A stretch of 64,000 nucleotides of DNA. It comes from Isoetes taiwanensis. Taxonomy: Eukaryota; Streptophyta; Lycopodiopsida; Isoetales; Isoetaceae. The DNA lies in assembly GCA_021234155.1 (NCBI GenBank), contig JAJEKV010000041.1:3772829-3836828 (forward strand). The letters run 5' to 3'. Shown piece by piece: positions 11,328-21,590 of the stretch (position 1 is its first letter; every line of letters starts with the position of its first letter). Below the pieces are notes generated by a model. The model was not told where the DNA came from. It ran no database searches and worked only from the letters and a program-made list of their open reading frames with translations. The translations under genes and the position numbers were made by a program.

Positions 11328-13970
11328 ATGGGCTGGATGGACTTGAGAAACCTTGCTAAGGAGTTTTCGAAGAAGGATTCGGAGGCTAATGATAATTTAG
11401 TGACCACAAGATCTTCCAATGTTCGAGGTATGATAAATGCAGCTTTGCCATATAGAAAGGACCAAGTGCAAAGAATGAGATATGCAGGCCATTGTATATC
11501 AAGGAAGAAAAGTGAGGACAGTCAAGAAAGAAGATATGAGATGGGATGTAACAAAAGAAATATTACAAGAACAAGTGCAATCTTTGGAGAGAAAATTGAA
11601 GGTCCGTTCTTCTGAAATTTCTAAGATAAGGGTTGAGCAAGCTTTAGGAAAGAGCTATTCAAATGATTAAAAATTTGGGAGGACAAATTTGAATCTTATA
11701 TTACTTATAAGAAATCTACAATGGAGACTATAAGTAATATGGAAGTTAAATCAACTCTAGCCGAAGGAGAGGTTGAAAAGATTTCAGTAGAAATCCATGA
11801 GTTGCAGGCTGCAATGGCAAACAATGATGAGAAGATGAAAAGAGTGGATGAATTGTTACAATTTGCGGAATCTCATTCATCTTTATATCGTGTTCCAAGC
11901 CCTTCTATTATACACATTTAGAAGTATAATATGATCAAGCACAAATAGCATCAATAAACAATTGTTTATTTTGTGGACATCCTTTTGTTATTGGATTGGA
12001 CATGGTGCACCTAGCTCCATGTCTTCATAGATACCGTCTTCTTTGTCTCTTCTATATTTTGCAAAATAAATTAGCCTACATACATGGTTGCGGATGGCCT
12101 TCCTAATTAGATTGTACATTACTTTGTTTAGATTGCATGACATATCTTGCACACAGTATGAACATGCATGTGTTAGCTATATTAATGGTTTGGTAATGCA
12201 TGTTCATTTTGTAATGTTCCATCTTTTTAGTTACATTCATGTCATGAGGTTGCAATGTTCAGCTTCATTCGCAGATGTTGCATTCACTATGTTTATATAT
12301 ATAATCTATTTTTGCATTAGTTTCTCGTGCTGCTAGTGCATGTTGTAATGCTTCTCTCTTTATGTGCTTTTTTTTTTATGATATTGCATATTATTATGCA
12401 TCTCATACCATTTTCATTCTAGTACATCAAGCATGCATATGATGTAAATGCAGTTTATGAACAAAGTTACTTCAAATGTATATGATGCAAGTCATGCAGC
12501 ATGTTGTACATAATGCAAGTTTACAAAAGACCAGCAACAACTTCACACGAAGACATCAAACCTACATGCATAACATGTAATGATTGTATTCATTCACGGT
12601 TTGTCAAGTATATAGAATCCTTTATTGCAAAGAAAATAGCTGATATGACAACAAGTAATGACGATCTAGATAGTCTCGATGTCCAAAAAGCTGAGACTGA
12701 TACATCTTCTTCAGTACGGGAGGAGATTATTACTATTGATACCTCAACTGCCAGTGAGAGAGCTACACCTATTCAAAATGAGTTAGCTTCTATTCAAATG
12801 TAGAAAGACAGTTTGCTCAAGCTAGAAGAGATAATGAAAAGTAAGTAACTTATTTCATACTATTTTGGTAGAATTTCTGCGGAATTTGACCTATTTTCAT
12901 AGTGAAAGCCAAAAAACTATCAGATGGAGGGGAATCCAACAAAGAAGCTTCCGTAATAGATGCTCATCTTGATAACATAATTGCCAATGTTGTTGATCCT
13001 GGTCAGGAAGAAATCCCCAGCACTACGCAGGATGAGATAAATTCCACACTAGCACTTGATCGACCCAAGTAAGTGGAGATAAATGCTATCTAGAATTATA
13101 TTTGTGCATCTCAATTGTTTTGTGCTCTCTTGCAGGGATACATATCAGAAGCTTTTAAGCCTTGTCCCATTTGTTTCTTTTCGAGACAATCATCCAAAGC
13201 CATCAATTGTAGTTAACTACAATGATGTAGAGGAGCTAGCCACTACGGCCTCCATGTTGAGTTCTCGGCATCTGGAAATGTTTGGCAAGTGTGTGATTTA
13301 ACTGGTTCTAGATGTTTTTCTTGAAATTCTTGCTCACAATTTCTGATTTATCATACATGTATGTAAATCAGAAGATACCCAAAAATTTGAAGGAAAAAAG
13401 CCTTCTTCTATCCTCCAACATTGTACATGAAATTCAAAATGCATGATCCAAAAGATACAAAGTCTTCTTTGCAACCAATTTTGACTAAAACAGTCAAGGG
13501 ATTGAATTTGGAAAAATGTCAATTTATTTTGCTCCTAGTAATAGATGCAAATCGCTGATCATTACTAATAATTGGTGGAGTTTATGCTGATGTCTAAAAG
13601 GTACCAGTTTTTACGACTCCGGGGATAATTTTATTGAATTCTCTTGAGGACATCAAACTTGATGTTGTTGCCATTAAAAGGTGAGCAACATGTTTTTAAA
13701 TAATTTCTTTCCAAGAAGACTAAAATAATCTCTGCTAACTAGGATATACTCTCGATTTCTTGACATGGATGCATAGCGAATGAATCCAACAGTTTAGCAA
13801 GTTTGAAGAGGAACAAAGATAAATCTAAAATTCAGTGGGCCAACGTTCCAAAACATAAAGATGACTGGAGTTGTTACCTATATGTTATGGCATGCATGGA
13901 ACTCTTTGTTTCTTACTTTGTGGAAAGAAAAAAGAAAACCTTTGTGAGTGTTCACATTATTTAAGTTTCT
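11328..13970 (+). pseudogene. Coiled-coil / RING / C48-like gene region, copy 1
   Basis: A series of plus-strand coding pieces in order. 11328-11520 is basic (LRNLAKEFSKKDSEAND). 11482-11921 is strongly coiled-coil (ILQEQVQSLERKLKVRSSEI; EVEKISVEIHELQAAMA). About 11950-12180 is a RING finger whose fifth zinc ligand is Arg (CGT) and which has an in-frame TAA. 12501-12803 is acidic, Ser/Thr-rich. 13136-13290, after a TTGCAG acceptor, has YQKLLSLVPF. 13350-13963 is C48-like. GTAAGT donors and AG acceptors separate several pieces. RING domains recruit ubiquitin-conjugating enzymes; C48 proteases cut SUMO. Stops and frameshifts make this copy unlikely to work. Whether all parts form one gene is inferred. 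Confidence 0.5.
13500..13966 (+). pseudogene. C48 (Ulp1/SENP)-like peptidase remnant, copy 1
   Basis: Three blocks match the order of C48 peptidases. First, QFILLLVIDAN near 13520, where the family has His-Trp followed by a hydrophobic strand and VID. Second, IILLNSLEDIK near 13630, where the catalytic Asp of the DSL motif is Asn (AAT at 13637-13639). Third, VPKHKDDWSCYLYVMACMELF, where the Cys codon is 13872-13874 and the oxyanion-type Gln is His. Only the Cys is kept, so proteolysis is unlikely. The upstream frame is interrupted by stops. The same changes occur in copy 2, so they predate the duplication. The family call rests on motif spacing and the Cys block. Confidence 0.5.
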
Positions 13971-14443
13971 TTTTGTTTAGATTTGTCCATTGGCAGAATG
14001 TAACTATGTAGAATAGTACATACAATACTATGACAGATGATGGATTTCAACGACAGATCACATATGATGGATGTATGATGATTTATGATTTCGGAATACA
14101 AATCACCACAGTTTGTTTGTCAAAAAGCGTTTCCATTGCATTACATAACAAGATCCTTACATAACAACATTCGATTCAGAACAAAATAGAGTTAAACTTA
14201 TACATGTGATTTCAAAATTTTACAGGGTTGAATCTCAAAATAAGAATCCTTACAAGTATGTAGTTTCAGAAAAAAGCCATCTCAGTTCTGTGCATTCTAT
14301 TCTTCAGTACATTCTTCACCTGCATTGTCTTCAACTGCTTTATTTTTGTTGCATTTACAGAGGGTTTGTTACATTTGAAACACTTCCATTTTCGGATATG
14401 GACGTGGTGGCCAGATATAATTGCAATATTAACATGCGCTTTC

Positions 14444-14653
14444 CTACCAACAATCCTTTTCTAACGTGTCTATGAAAGTTTTAGATGTGTGCACTGACCA
14501 ACCCCTATTCAAAATATGGTCAAATTCAGCCTTAGAAAGGAAGTAATCCTGTGTAAGAATAGGATGAGAGGGGGTGTCTTTCTCATCACTCCCATTGCTA
14601 ACAACCATTGTTGCATCTAGCATGTCGCCATAGCCAAATTTTTTGAACTGCAA
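14444..14653 (-). CDS. Unrecognised minus-strand ORF, copy 1
   Basis: A 69-codon minus-strand frame, repeated in copy 2 with a cleaner start (MATADATMVVSNG). It contains SHPILTQDYFLSKAEFDHILNRGW and ends DTLEKDCW. A TTGCAG sits just upstream of the start region and a GTAGGA donor-like site overlaps the stop, so it may be an exon. It is divergent to the acidic gene at 15173. Function unknown. A plus-strand ORF at 14206-14475 overlaps its 3' end; I consider the minus frame more protein-like. Confidence 0.3.
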   Translation of the reverse strand: MQFKKFGYGDMLDATMVVSNGSDEKDTPSHPILTQDYFLSKAEFDHILNRGWSVHTSKTFIDTLEKDCW

Positions 14654-14739
14654 AAGTGATTGAAGAAGAAAAAAGAAAAAGTAACCAGTGCGCGAAAATG
14701 GGTGGTACTATTACAATAAATGTAAATACTGCTATCTCA

Positions 14740-14950
14740 CCATGTAATTGCCACATCATTTTGTTTTACCAATTCATTTTGCAACTAGCCTTTTTTTTGC
14801 CAAATCACCTTGTACTTCTTGCCACATAACCTTGTTCTTGCCACCTCAGCATGTATTTGCTACATCATCTTGCTCTTGCCACTTTATCTTGCCACTTAAT
14901 CATATAATTGCCCCATCACCTTGTTTTACCAATTCTTCTTGCAACTAACC
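14740..14950. repeat. Degenerate short repeats in the divergent intergenic region, copy 1
   Basis: About ten loosely spaced variants of a TTGCCAC-x-TCA-xx-TTG motif (CTTGCCACATAACCTTG, ATTGCCCCATCACCTTG and similar) occur between the divergent ORFs. The same tract is at about 28255-28465 in copy 2. The Met-rich and His-rich ORFs across it are by-products of the repeat. Confidence 0.55.
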
Positions 14951-15172
14951 TCAAAAGTTTGCTAGTGAAATTTGTTAAGGGTCTAATAACTTTGTTAAAG
15001 ATTAAAAAGTTGCTCCATACGCCTACAATTTTTTCATACACTTATAGGTGTGTACATGCTGGAATTCATTATAGACTGCGAACCTTTTTTTGGGAATTAA
15101 TTATAGTTTAGAAAGCCTAAGAACTTTTTTAGGATAACATACTATCTGTTTATTCTCATTTACTAACAAAAG

Positions 15173-16514
15173 ATGGCAAAGAGATTGGCACAAGAAGACG
15201 AGCAATCTTCTCTAAAGCGGAGAAGATTGCTTGACATTCCTTTTCTCCAGGCACTGGAGATAGCCCCTGTTAGTCCAACTGCAAGCGACGAATTAGAGTA
15301 TTCATCCTGCATGGATTACTCTGATTCCTCCTCTTCTGCCTCCTTTGAATCCGATTTGTCAGATTACACCTCTTGTGAGGAAGAGGATGATGATGAAGAT
15401 TCTGAGTCTTCTGAAGCCTGTTATTTTGCTACATATTCTAAACGAGGTGCACCCTAGACTACCACCACGATCGTCGGATTAAGTCGATCCCTCGACCCGA
15501 TCATTATGTTGGGGCCTCTGGGCACCTCTCTCGTTTCACTTATAATCATTTATAATTGGCGGTGTTTATGATTTTGAAATATGAAATAACGATTTAAGCC
15601 TAAGGTTTTGAGGTAAATTGGCTATCGAACCTCTATTTTGAGGTAATTATCACGACTTTTGCCTAAGATTATAGAATATGAAATACGAGGGTTCGAACCT
15701 CTACCAAGATAACTCAATGTCTTAATAAGACTACTTTAACCAATATACCCAGAGAGCTAATGTGATTATTTTTTATCTTGAATCTATGTTTTTTTTTATA
15801 ACAACCTATTCAATTGTTTTAGGGATATATAGTCTATGGTTTCGGGAATTGTTATTTTTATATCCATATCAAATCCCCCTGGAACCCCATGTTATTTTGC
15901 TACATATTCTAAACGAGGTGCACCCTAGACTACCACAGTCGTCGGATTTGTCGATCCTACGACCCAGATCGTATGTTGGGGCCTCTGGGCACCTCTCGTT
16001 TCGCTTATAGTCATTTATGATTGGCGGTGCCTATGCGTTTCGCTTATAGTCATTTATGATTGGCGGTGCCTATGATTTTGGAATATGAAATACGATTTTG
16101 CCTAAGGTTTTGAGGTAATATCGAACCTTTATACGACTTTGCCTAAGATTATAGAATATGAAATACGGGGGGTTCGAACCTCTACCAAAATAACTCAATG
16201 TCTTAATAAGACTACTTTAACCAATATACCCAATGAGCTAATGTGATTATTTTTTATCTTGAATCTATGTTTTTTTTTAATAACAACCTATTCAATTGTT
16301 TTAGGGATATATAGTCTATGGTTTCGGGAATTGTTATTTTTACATCCATATCAAATCCCCCTGAAACCCCCTGTTATTTTGCTACATATTTGAAGTCCCT
16401 TCTTCCGAGGAATACGAGGAACACCTGCATAAAGATCGGGAGGATGGAGATACATGTTCTGACAACTCCAAGGATGAAGCCGAGTTTGAAGAATTAAAGA
16501 AGCTCCTCTGTTAA
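15173..16514 (+). pseudogene. Acidic nuclear-type protein, split by a repeat array, copy 1
   Basis: The ATG at 15173 has a good context (AAAAGATGGC). The protein starts MAKRLAQEDEQSSLKRRRLL, with a KRRR nuclear-signal-like patch. Residues about 35-80 are Ser/Asp/Glu-rich (SCEEEDDDEDSESSE). At 15417 a foreign array begins, and the frame ends in an unrelated YFATYSKRGAP tail at 15457. After the array, from 16392 the acidic frame resumes (EVPSSEEYEEH to FEELKKLLC) and stops at 16512-16514. The two halves meet in frame at the duplicated TGAAG. Its 3' end overlaps the convergent transposase-type 3' end by about 20 bases. Acidic proteins of this type often act in chromatin or transcription; no domain is recognised. 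Confidence 0.55.
15417..16390 (-). mobile_element. Dimeric tRNA-headed (SINE-like) array inserted in the acidic gene, copy 1
   Basis: Two head-to-tail units of about 470 and 482 bp plus a terminal 20-bp repeat (GTTATTTTGCTACATATT at 15420, 15891 and 16373). It is flanked by TGAAG at 15412-15416 and 16391-16395. On the minus strand each unit has a perfect pol III B box (GGTTCGAACCC) about 45 bases after an A-box-like TGGGTATATTGG. A second degenerate GGTTCGATA box lies 60-70 bases further on. These features fit a tRNA-derived SINE that amplified in tandem. Unit 2 in this copy has an extra ~40-bp internal duplication near 16030. Confidence 0.6.
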
Positions 16515-19050
16515 GAAAGAACACAAACTTTTGTTCCACACCTTCCTTTTTTGTGCATCATGTAGTAGTTTAATTTTTGCTAAAGTAGTTATTGAATAAC
16601 AAGCTGGAAGTTTAAATGAAAACAAAACATCTCCAAACTTTGACACTTTGCCGACTAATGGAACATTTTCGGGATGCAAGCAATGCATCTTCAATCTATT
16701 TTTCTTCATTAGATGCACTATCATTTGTTGGAACCAAAACTTTGATATCCCAAGTACCAACATGGAGTAGATTTTTACAACTTTTCCATTGCATTATCCT
16801 GCAAGCAGGACAAAAACAAGAAAGTGATCTAGTCATTATCATAGCAGGATTTGACTTGTTAAGAGCCATTACAGAATATAAGGCTAATGTTCCTGGCAAT
16901 GTCTTGCAGCCATATGACACATTTCTATCCATTTCCTCTGCTTTGACCTCCCAAAACACACTATGTGGACCACTTTTGATTGTGGGAATTTCTACATATT
17001 CTAAACGAGGTGCACCCTAGACTACCACAGTCGTCGGATTTGTTAATCCTACGACTCAGATCATATGTTGGGGGCTCTGGGCACCTCTCATTTCGCTTAT
17101 AGTCATTTATGATTGGCGGTGCCTATGATTTTGAAATATGAAATATAATTTCACCTAAGGTTTTGAGATAATATCGAACCTCTATACGACTTTGCCTAAG
17201 ATTATAGAATATGAAATACGGGGTTCGAACTTCTACCAAAATAACTCAATGTCTTAATAAGACTACTTTAACCAATATATCCAGTGAACTAATGTGATTA
17301 TTTTTTATCTTGAATCTATTCTTTTTTTTAATAACAACCTATTCATCCATCCCCCTGAATTGTTATTTTTACATCCATATCAAATCCCCCTGAAACCCCC
17401 TGTTATTTTGCTACATATTTGAAGTCCCTTCTTCCGAGGAATACGAGGAACACGGAAGTAATAAAGATCAGGAGGATGGAGATACATGTTCTGACAACTC
17501 CAAGGATGAAGCCGAGTTTGAAGAATTAAAGAAGCTCCTCTGTTAAGAAAGAACACAAACTTTTGTTCCACACCTTCCTTTTTTGTGCATCATGTAGTAG
17601 TTTAATTTTTGCTAAAGTAGTTATTGAATAACAAGCTGGAAGTTTAAATGAAAACAAAACATCTCCAGCTTTGACACTGCCAGCTAATGGAACATTTTCA
17701 GATGCAAGCAATGCATCTTCAATCTATTTTTCTTCATTAGATGCACTATCATTTGTTGGAACCAAAACTTTGATATCCCAAGTACCAACATGGAGTAGAT
17801 TTTTACAACTTTTCCATTGCATTATCCTGCAAGCAGGACAAAAACAAGAAAGTGATCTAGTCATTATCATAGCAGGATTTGACTTGTTAAGAGCCATTAC
17901 AGAATATAAGGCTAATGTTCCTGGCAATGTCTTGCAGCCATATGACACATTTCTATCCATTTCCTCTGCTTTGACCTCCCAAAACACACTATGTGGACCA
18001 CTTTTGATTGTGGGAATTTCTACATATTCTAAACGACGTGCACCCTAGACTACCACAGTCGTCGGATTTGTCAATCCTACGACTCAGATCATATGTTGGG
18101 GGCTCTGGGCACCTCTCATTTCGCTTATAGTCATTTATGATTGGCGGTGCCTATGATTTTGAAATATGAAATATAATTTCACCTAAGGTTTTGAGATAAT
18201 ATCGAACCTCTATACGACTTTGCCTAAGATTATAGAATATGAAATACGGGGTTCGAACTTCTACCAAAATAACTCAATGTCTTAATAAGACTACTTTAAC
18301 CAATATATCCAGTGAACTAATGTGATTATTTTTTATCTTGAATCTATACTTTTTTTTAATAACAACCTATTCATCCATCCCCCTGAATTGTTATTTTTAC
18401 ATCCATATCAAATCCCCACAAAACCCCCTTTATTTTGCTACATATTTGAAGTCCCTTCTTCCGAGGAATACGAGGAACACGAAGTAATAAAGATCAGGAG
18501 GATGGAGATACATGTTCTGACAACTCCAAGGATGAAGCCGAGTTTGAAGAATTAAAGAAGCTCCTCTGTTAAGAAAGAACACAAACTTTTGTTCCACACC
18601 TTCCTTTTTTGTGCATCATGTAGTAGTTTTTAATTTTTGCTAAAGTAGTTATTGAATAACAAGCTGGAAGTTTAAATGAAAACAAAACATCTCCAGCTTT
18701 GATACTGTCAACTAATGGAACATCTTCAGATGCAAGCAATGCATCTTCAGTCTATTTTTCTTCATTAGATGCACTATCATTTGTTGGAACCAAAACTTTG
18801 ATATCCCAAGTACCAATATGGAGTAGATTTTTACAACTTTTCCATTGCATTATCCTGCAAGCAGGACAACAACAAGAAAGTGATCTAGTCATTATCATAG
18901 CAGGATTTGACTTGTTAAGAGCCATTACAGAATGTAAGGCTAATGATCATTGTCAGAAGTCTTGCAGCCATATGACACATTTCTATCCATTTCCTCTGCT
19001 TTGACCTCCCAAAACACACTATGTGGACCACTTTTGATTGTGGGAATTTC
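15901..19050. repeat. Three ~1.03-1.09 kb composite tandem units, copy 1
   Basis: Units begin at TACATATTCTAAACG at 15901, 16993 and 18021 and run to GTGGGAATTTC at 19050. Each holds one SINE-like unit (about 410-480 bp), the acidic C-terminal exon on the plus strand, and the transposase C-terminal exon on the minus strand. The third unit continues into unique transposase sequence (TTCTTCAAGG). The periods are 1,092, 1,028 and 1,030 bp. Confidence 0.85.
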
Positions 19051-20324
19051 TTCTTCAAGGATGGACAAGATGTAGTAGCACCGTTTATTGGCAAACCATC
19101 TTCTTTAAGATGCTCATCATATAGAGCATTCTTTGGCTTGGCAGACTCTGCATCATGCTCCCCCTTACGATGGCCTGATGCGAAATAATTCCACCACATT
19201 CTGATTTTACAAGACGTATCTGCTCAATTTTAAACATAGTAATATGGACTAGTATAGTTACCTGCTGATTGTGTCAATGTTGGGACTAGACCTCCCTACC
19301 AGGTAAAAGTATGTAATTCTCTGAAAAGTCCAGAACTGAAAGCAGAGCATCATTTCTCAAGTTGTCTACACAAAGTTTAAATTGTTCAGCCTGCCAATGT
19401 GAGGTGAAATTATGTATGGCAAACTTCGCCAAATAATTAAACATGTCTTCACCATGATAGTAGGTGTTGCTGATTTCTTTACGAGTTTCAGTCTCTTAGA
19501 TGTTCCCTTTTTTTTTTTTACTTCTCATTCACAAATTGGTATGCTTCCCATTCCACCTCTTCTAATTCATTGCCATTTGCAATTTCTCGAGGACACATTG
19601 CAATCTGTTTTGTCCCACATCTAGTCTAGGTACCCTTTAGGCAGTCCAGCACATGCCATTCTACACCAATATATTTGTCACAAACAGTGACTCTCGATAG
19701 TGAACTTACACAACTGTATGTACTATTTTTTGCTTGGCAGACACCTCCATGGCTATTAACAAGGCAGATCAAGCAATTGCAAGTACAATTCTCGTGCAAC
19801 TTTGATCCCATTATGTTGAAAGCTTTTCTGAACAGATCCATTTGCTCATATTTCATGCACATACATGTATTCCTACCTGCTCACACAAGTTGGCTTTAGG
19901 TACACAAACGTTTTAAGACCAATCTTCATATGGGGATTTTTATCCTTGAATGCCATGTATAGTTCAGCCTAAAGGAAAAGGAAATATAGATTAGAATTGT
20001 CTAAGAACTATATATATGTGAACTCATGTAAAACTATATCATGTGTCATAAAGGATGATAACCAAATTACATTATATTCTTTCATGTGCATGTGCAAATT
20101 CATGTTCATGAACGTACGTGATGTCATGAAGGATGATCACTAACGTACATTTTGTCTGCCATAATTATTTGCTTTCTTTTGACAGCATACCTAATATTTC
20201 TTGGTTGCAAGCCTATAATTCTTGATGCCAATCTCTTTTATTTGAGGTCACCATCCTTTTCTACAACCATAGAGAGCATAGCATGTTTAGTTATTAGAGC
20301 TTTTCACTTCTTGAAGTCCTTCTC

Positions 20325-21590
20325 TCACGTCAGCCGAGGGTCCCCTCCTTCAGTTACCGAGGCCAAAATGTGGAAGTTGCATCCACATACAAATATTTGG
20401 GAGTGGAGTTTCCTTCTACTATGCACTGGGACACATCCATACGCCATTTCTGACGGCAGGTGGAAGGCACTATATGCAATGCAAAACAATAGTCATAGAG
20501 CGGAGTTGTATGATTGGGCCCATCAGTCACGCCTGTTCAAGGTCTTAGTGGAGCCTGTCCTTTTATACGGGGTGGAAGTATGGGGCCCAGTAGTATCACT
20601 TGCTACTTGGAATGACTTGGAGCAGGTCCAGAAAGCCTTCTTAGTACGAGCACTAGGGGTGAAGTCCACAGTCCCATATCAAATTCTCTTTGCAGGAGAC
20701 GAGATTCTTGCCTCTTCTTGAGGGCGGCCCTTGATCGCCACATTGTCTATTTTCGAGAAGGTGGTCAATATGGGCGATGCTCGTCTCCCTAAACTAGCTT
20801 ATATCATGGCAATGGAGCCGCTGGCGCCTCAAGGCCTCTTTGGAGGGAAAAGAGAGCTCAATGGTTGGCTAGATGGAATGTGCGAGAGCACGTGCATACA
20901 TGTGCAAACAGCGGGCGGTCGCCATAGCTTGAGGCAATATCTTGGCGATTGCTTCCTCAGCAAGCTTTGGGATGACAATGCCCTTGAACAGGTCAAGACA
21001 AAGACACTACCGGTAGCCACATAAATCCCACATTGGAACGAGGCCCGCAATGCTACTGCGTACCCACTTGCCCATGAAAAGGCGCGGACTCATTGCCTCC
21101 ATTCGCCGCATTGGGGCACATCATCTTCGAATTGAGACAGCAGGATGGATTGGTGAGCCATGCCGGGACGTGCTCTCATCAATCTTTGCCAAATGGGAGT
21201 CATTGAGGATGAATCTCATACCCTTCAAAGTTGCCCAAAGATATGATCAAATTCGGACCGCGATATCTTTGAGTTGGTCAGGCCTGGCCAGCCGTTACAT
21301 GTGACATTGAGCACAGCATCCGTACGGGTGCTGGGATCATATCTTCAGGAGGTTATGGACATGTGAGATCAGCTATGTCCTCGGGCACACACTTGACATG
21401 TATATAAACATTGATGTATACTTGTACAGTTTGACAGCATTCTTATTACTGCCACGGTTTTTCCCTCGAAAACCCTTCGGGGCGGGGGTTTTTTAACCCG
21501 GACAGTAATAAGTTTGCCGCGCTCCTTATGGGTCCCATAGGCCGATTGGCCTCAGTGGACGATAAAAAATCATTCTCATTCTCATTCTCA
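20325..21590 (+). mobile_element. 5'-truncated LINE, 3' part with tail, copy 1
   Basis: Encodes the C-terminal part of a non-LTR reverse transcriptase: WKALYAMQNNSHRAELYDWA, then LVEPVLLYGVEVWG (thumb region) and ALGVKSTVPYQ. It later has a Cys/His block (CQMGVIEDESHTLQSCP) typical of LINE C-termini. Frames are broken by several stops and shifts. The 3' UTR has a conserved hairpin and ends GTGGACGATAAAAAATC followed by ATTCTC repeats at 21571-21590. It lies between transposase exons (before 20290 and after 21597 on the plus strand). LINEs move by target-primed reverse transcription and usually truncate at the 5' end. Confidence 0.75.
21469..21496 (+). other. Conserved LINE 3'-UTR hairpin with TTCG loop
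   Basis: AAAACCC-TTCG-GGG, then GGGGGTTTTTT, forms a stem with a TTCG loop about 75 bases before the LINE end. The same structure is at 34415-34442 and, on the minus strand with compensating changes, near 44105-44140 and 42410-42450. A role in template recognition by the LINE reverse transcriptase is plausible from other LINEs but not shown here. Confidence 0.6.

Noticed and set aside
14206-14475. Plus-strand ORF near the end of the C48-like region
   Set aside because: AG acceptors are present, but the hydrophobic reading looks intronic and conflicts with the better minus-strand frame.
16616-17020. Plus-strand 134-codon ORF, repeated in other composite units
   Set aside because: It is antisense to the transposase C-terminal exon, which shows the conserved Cys and Gly motifs. 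Its SKRGAP ending comes from the SINE-like repeat.
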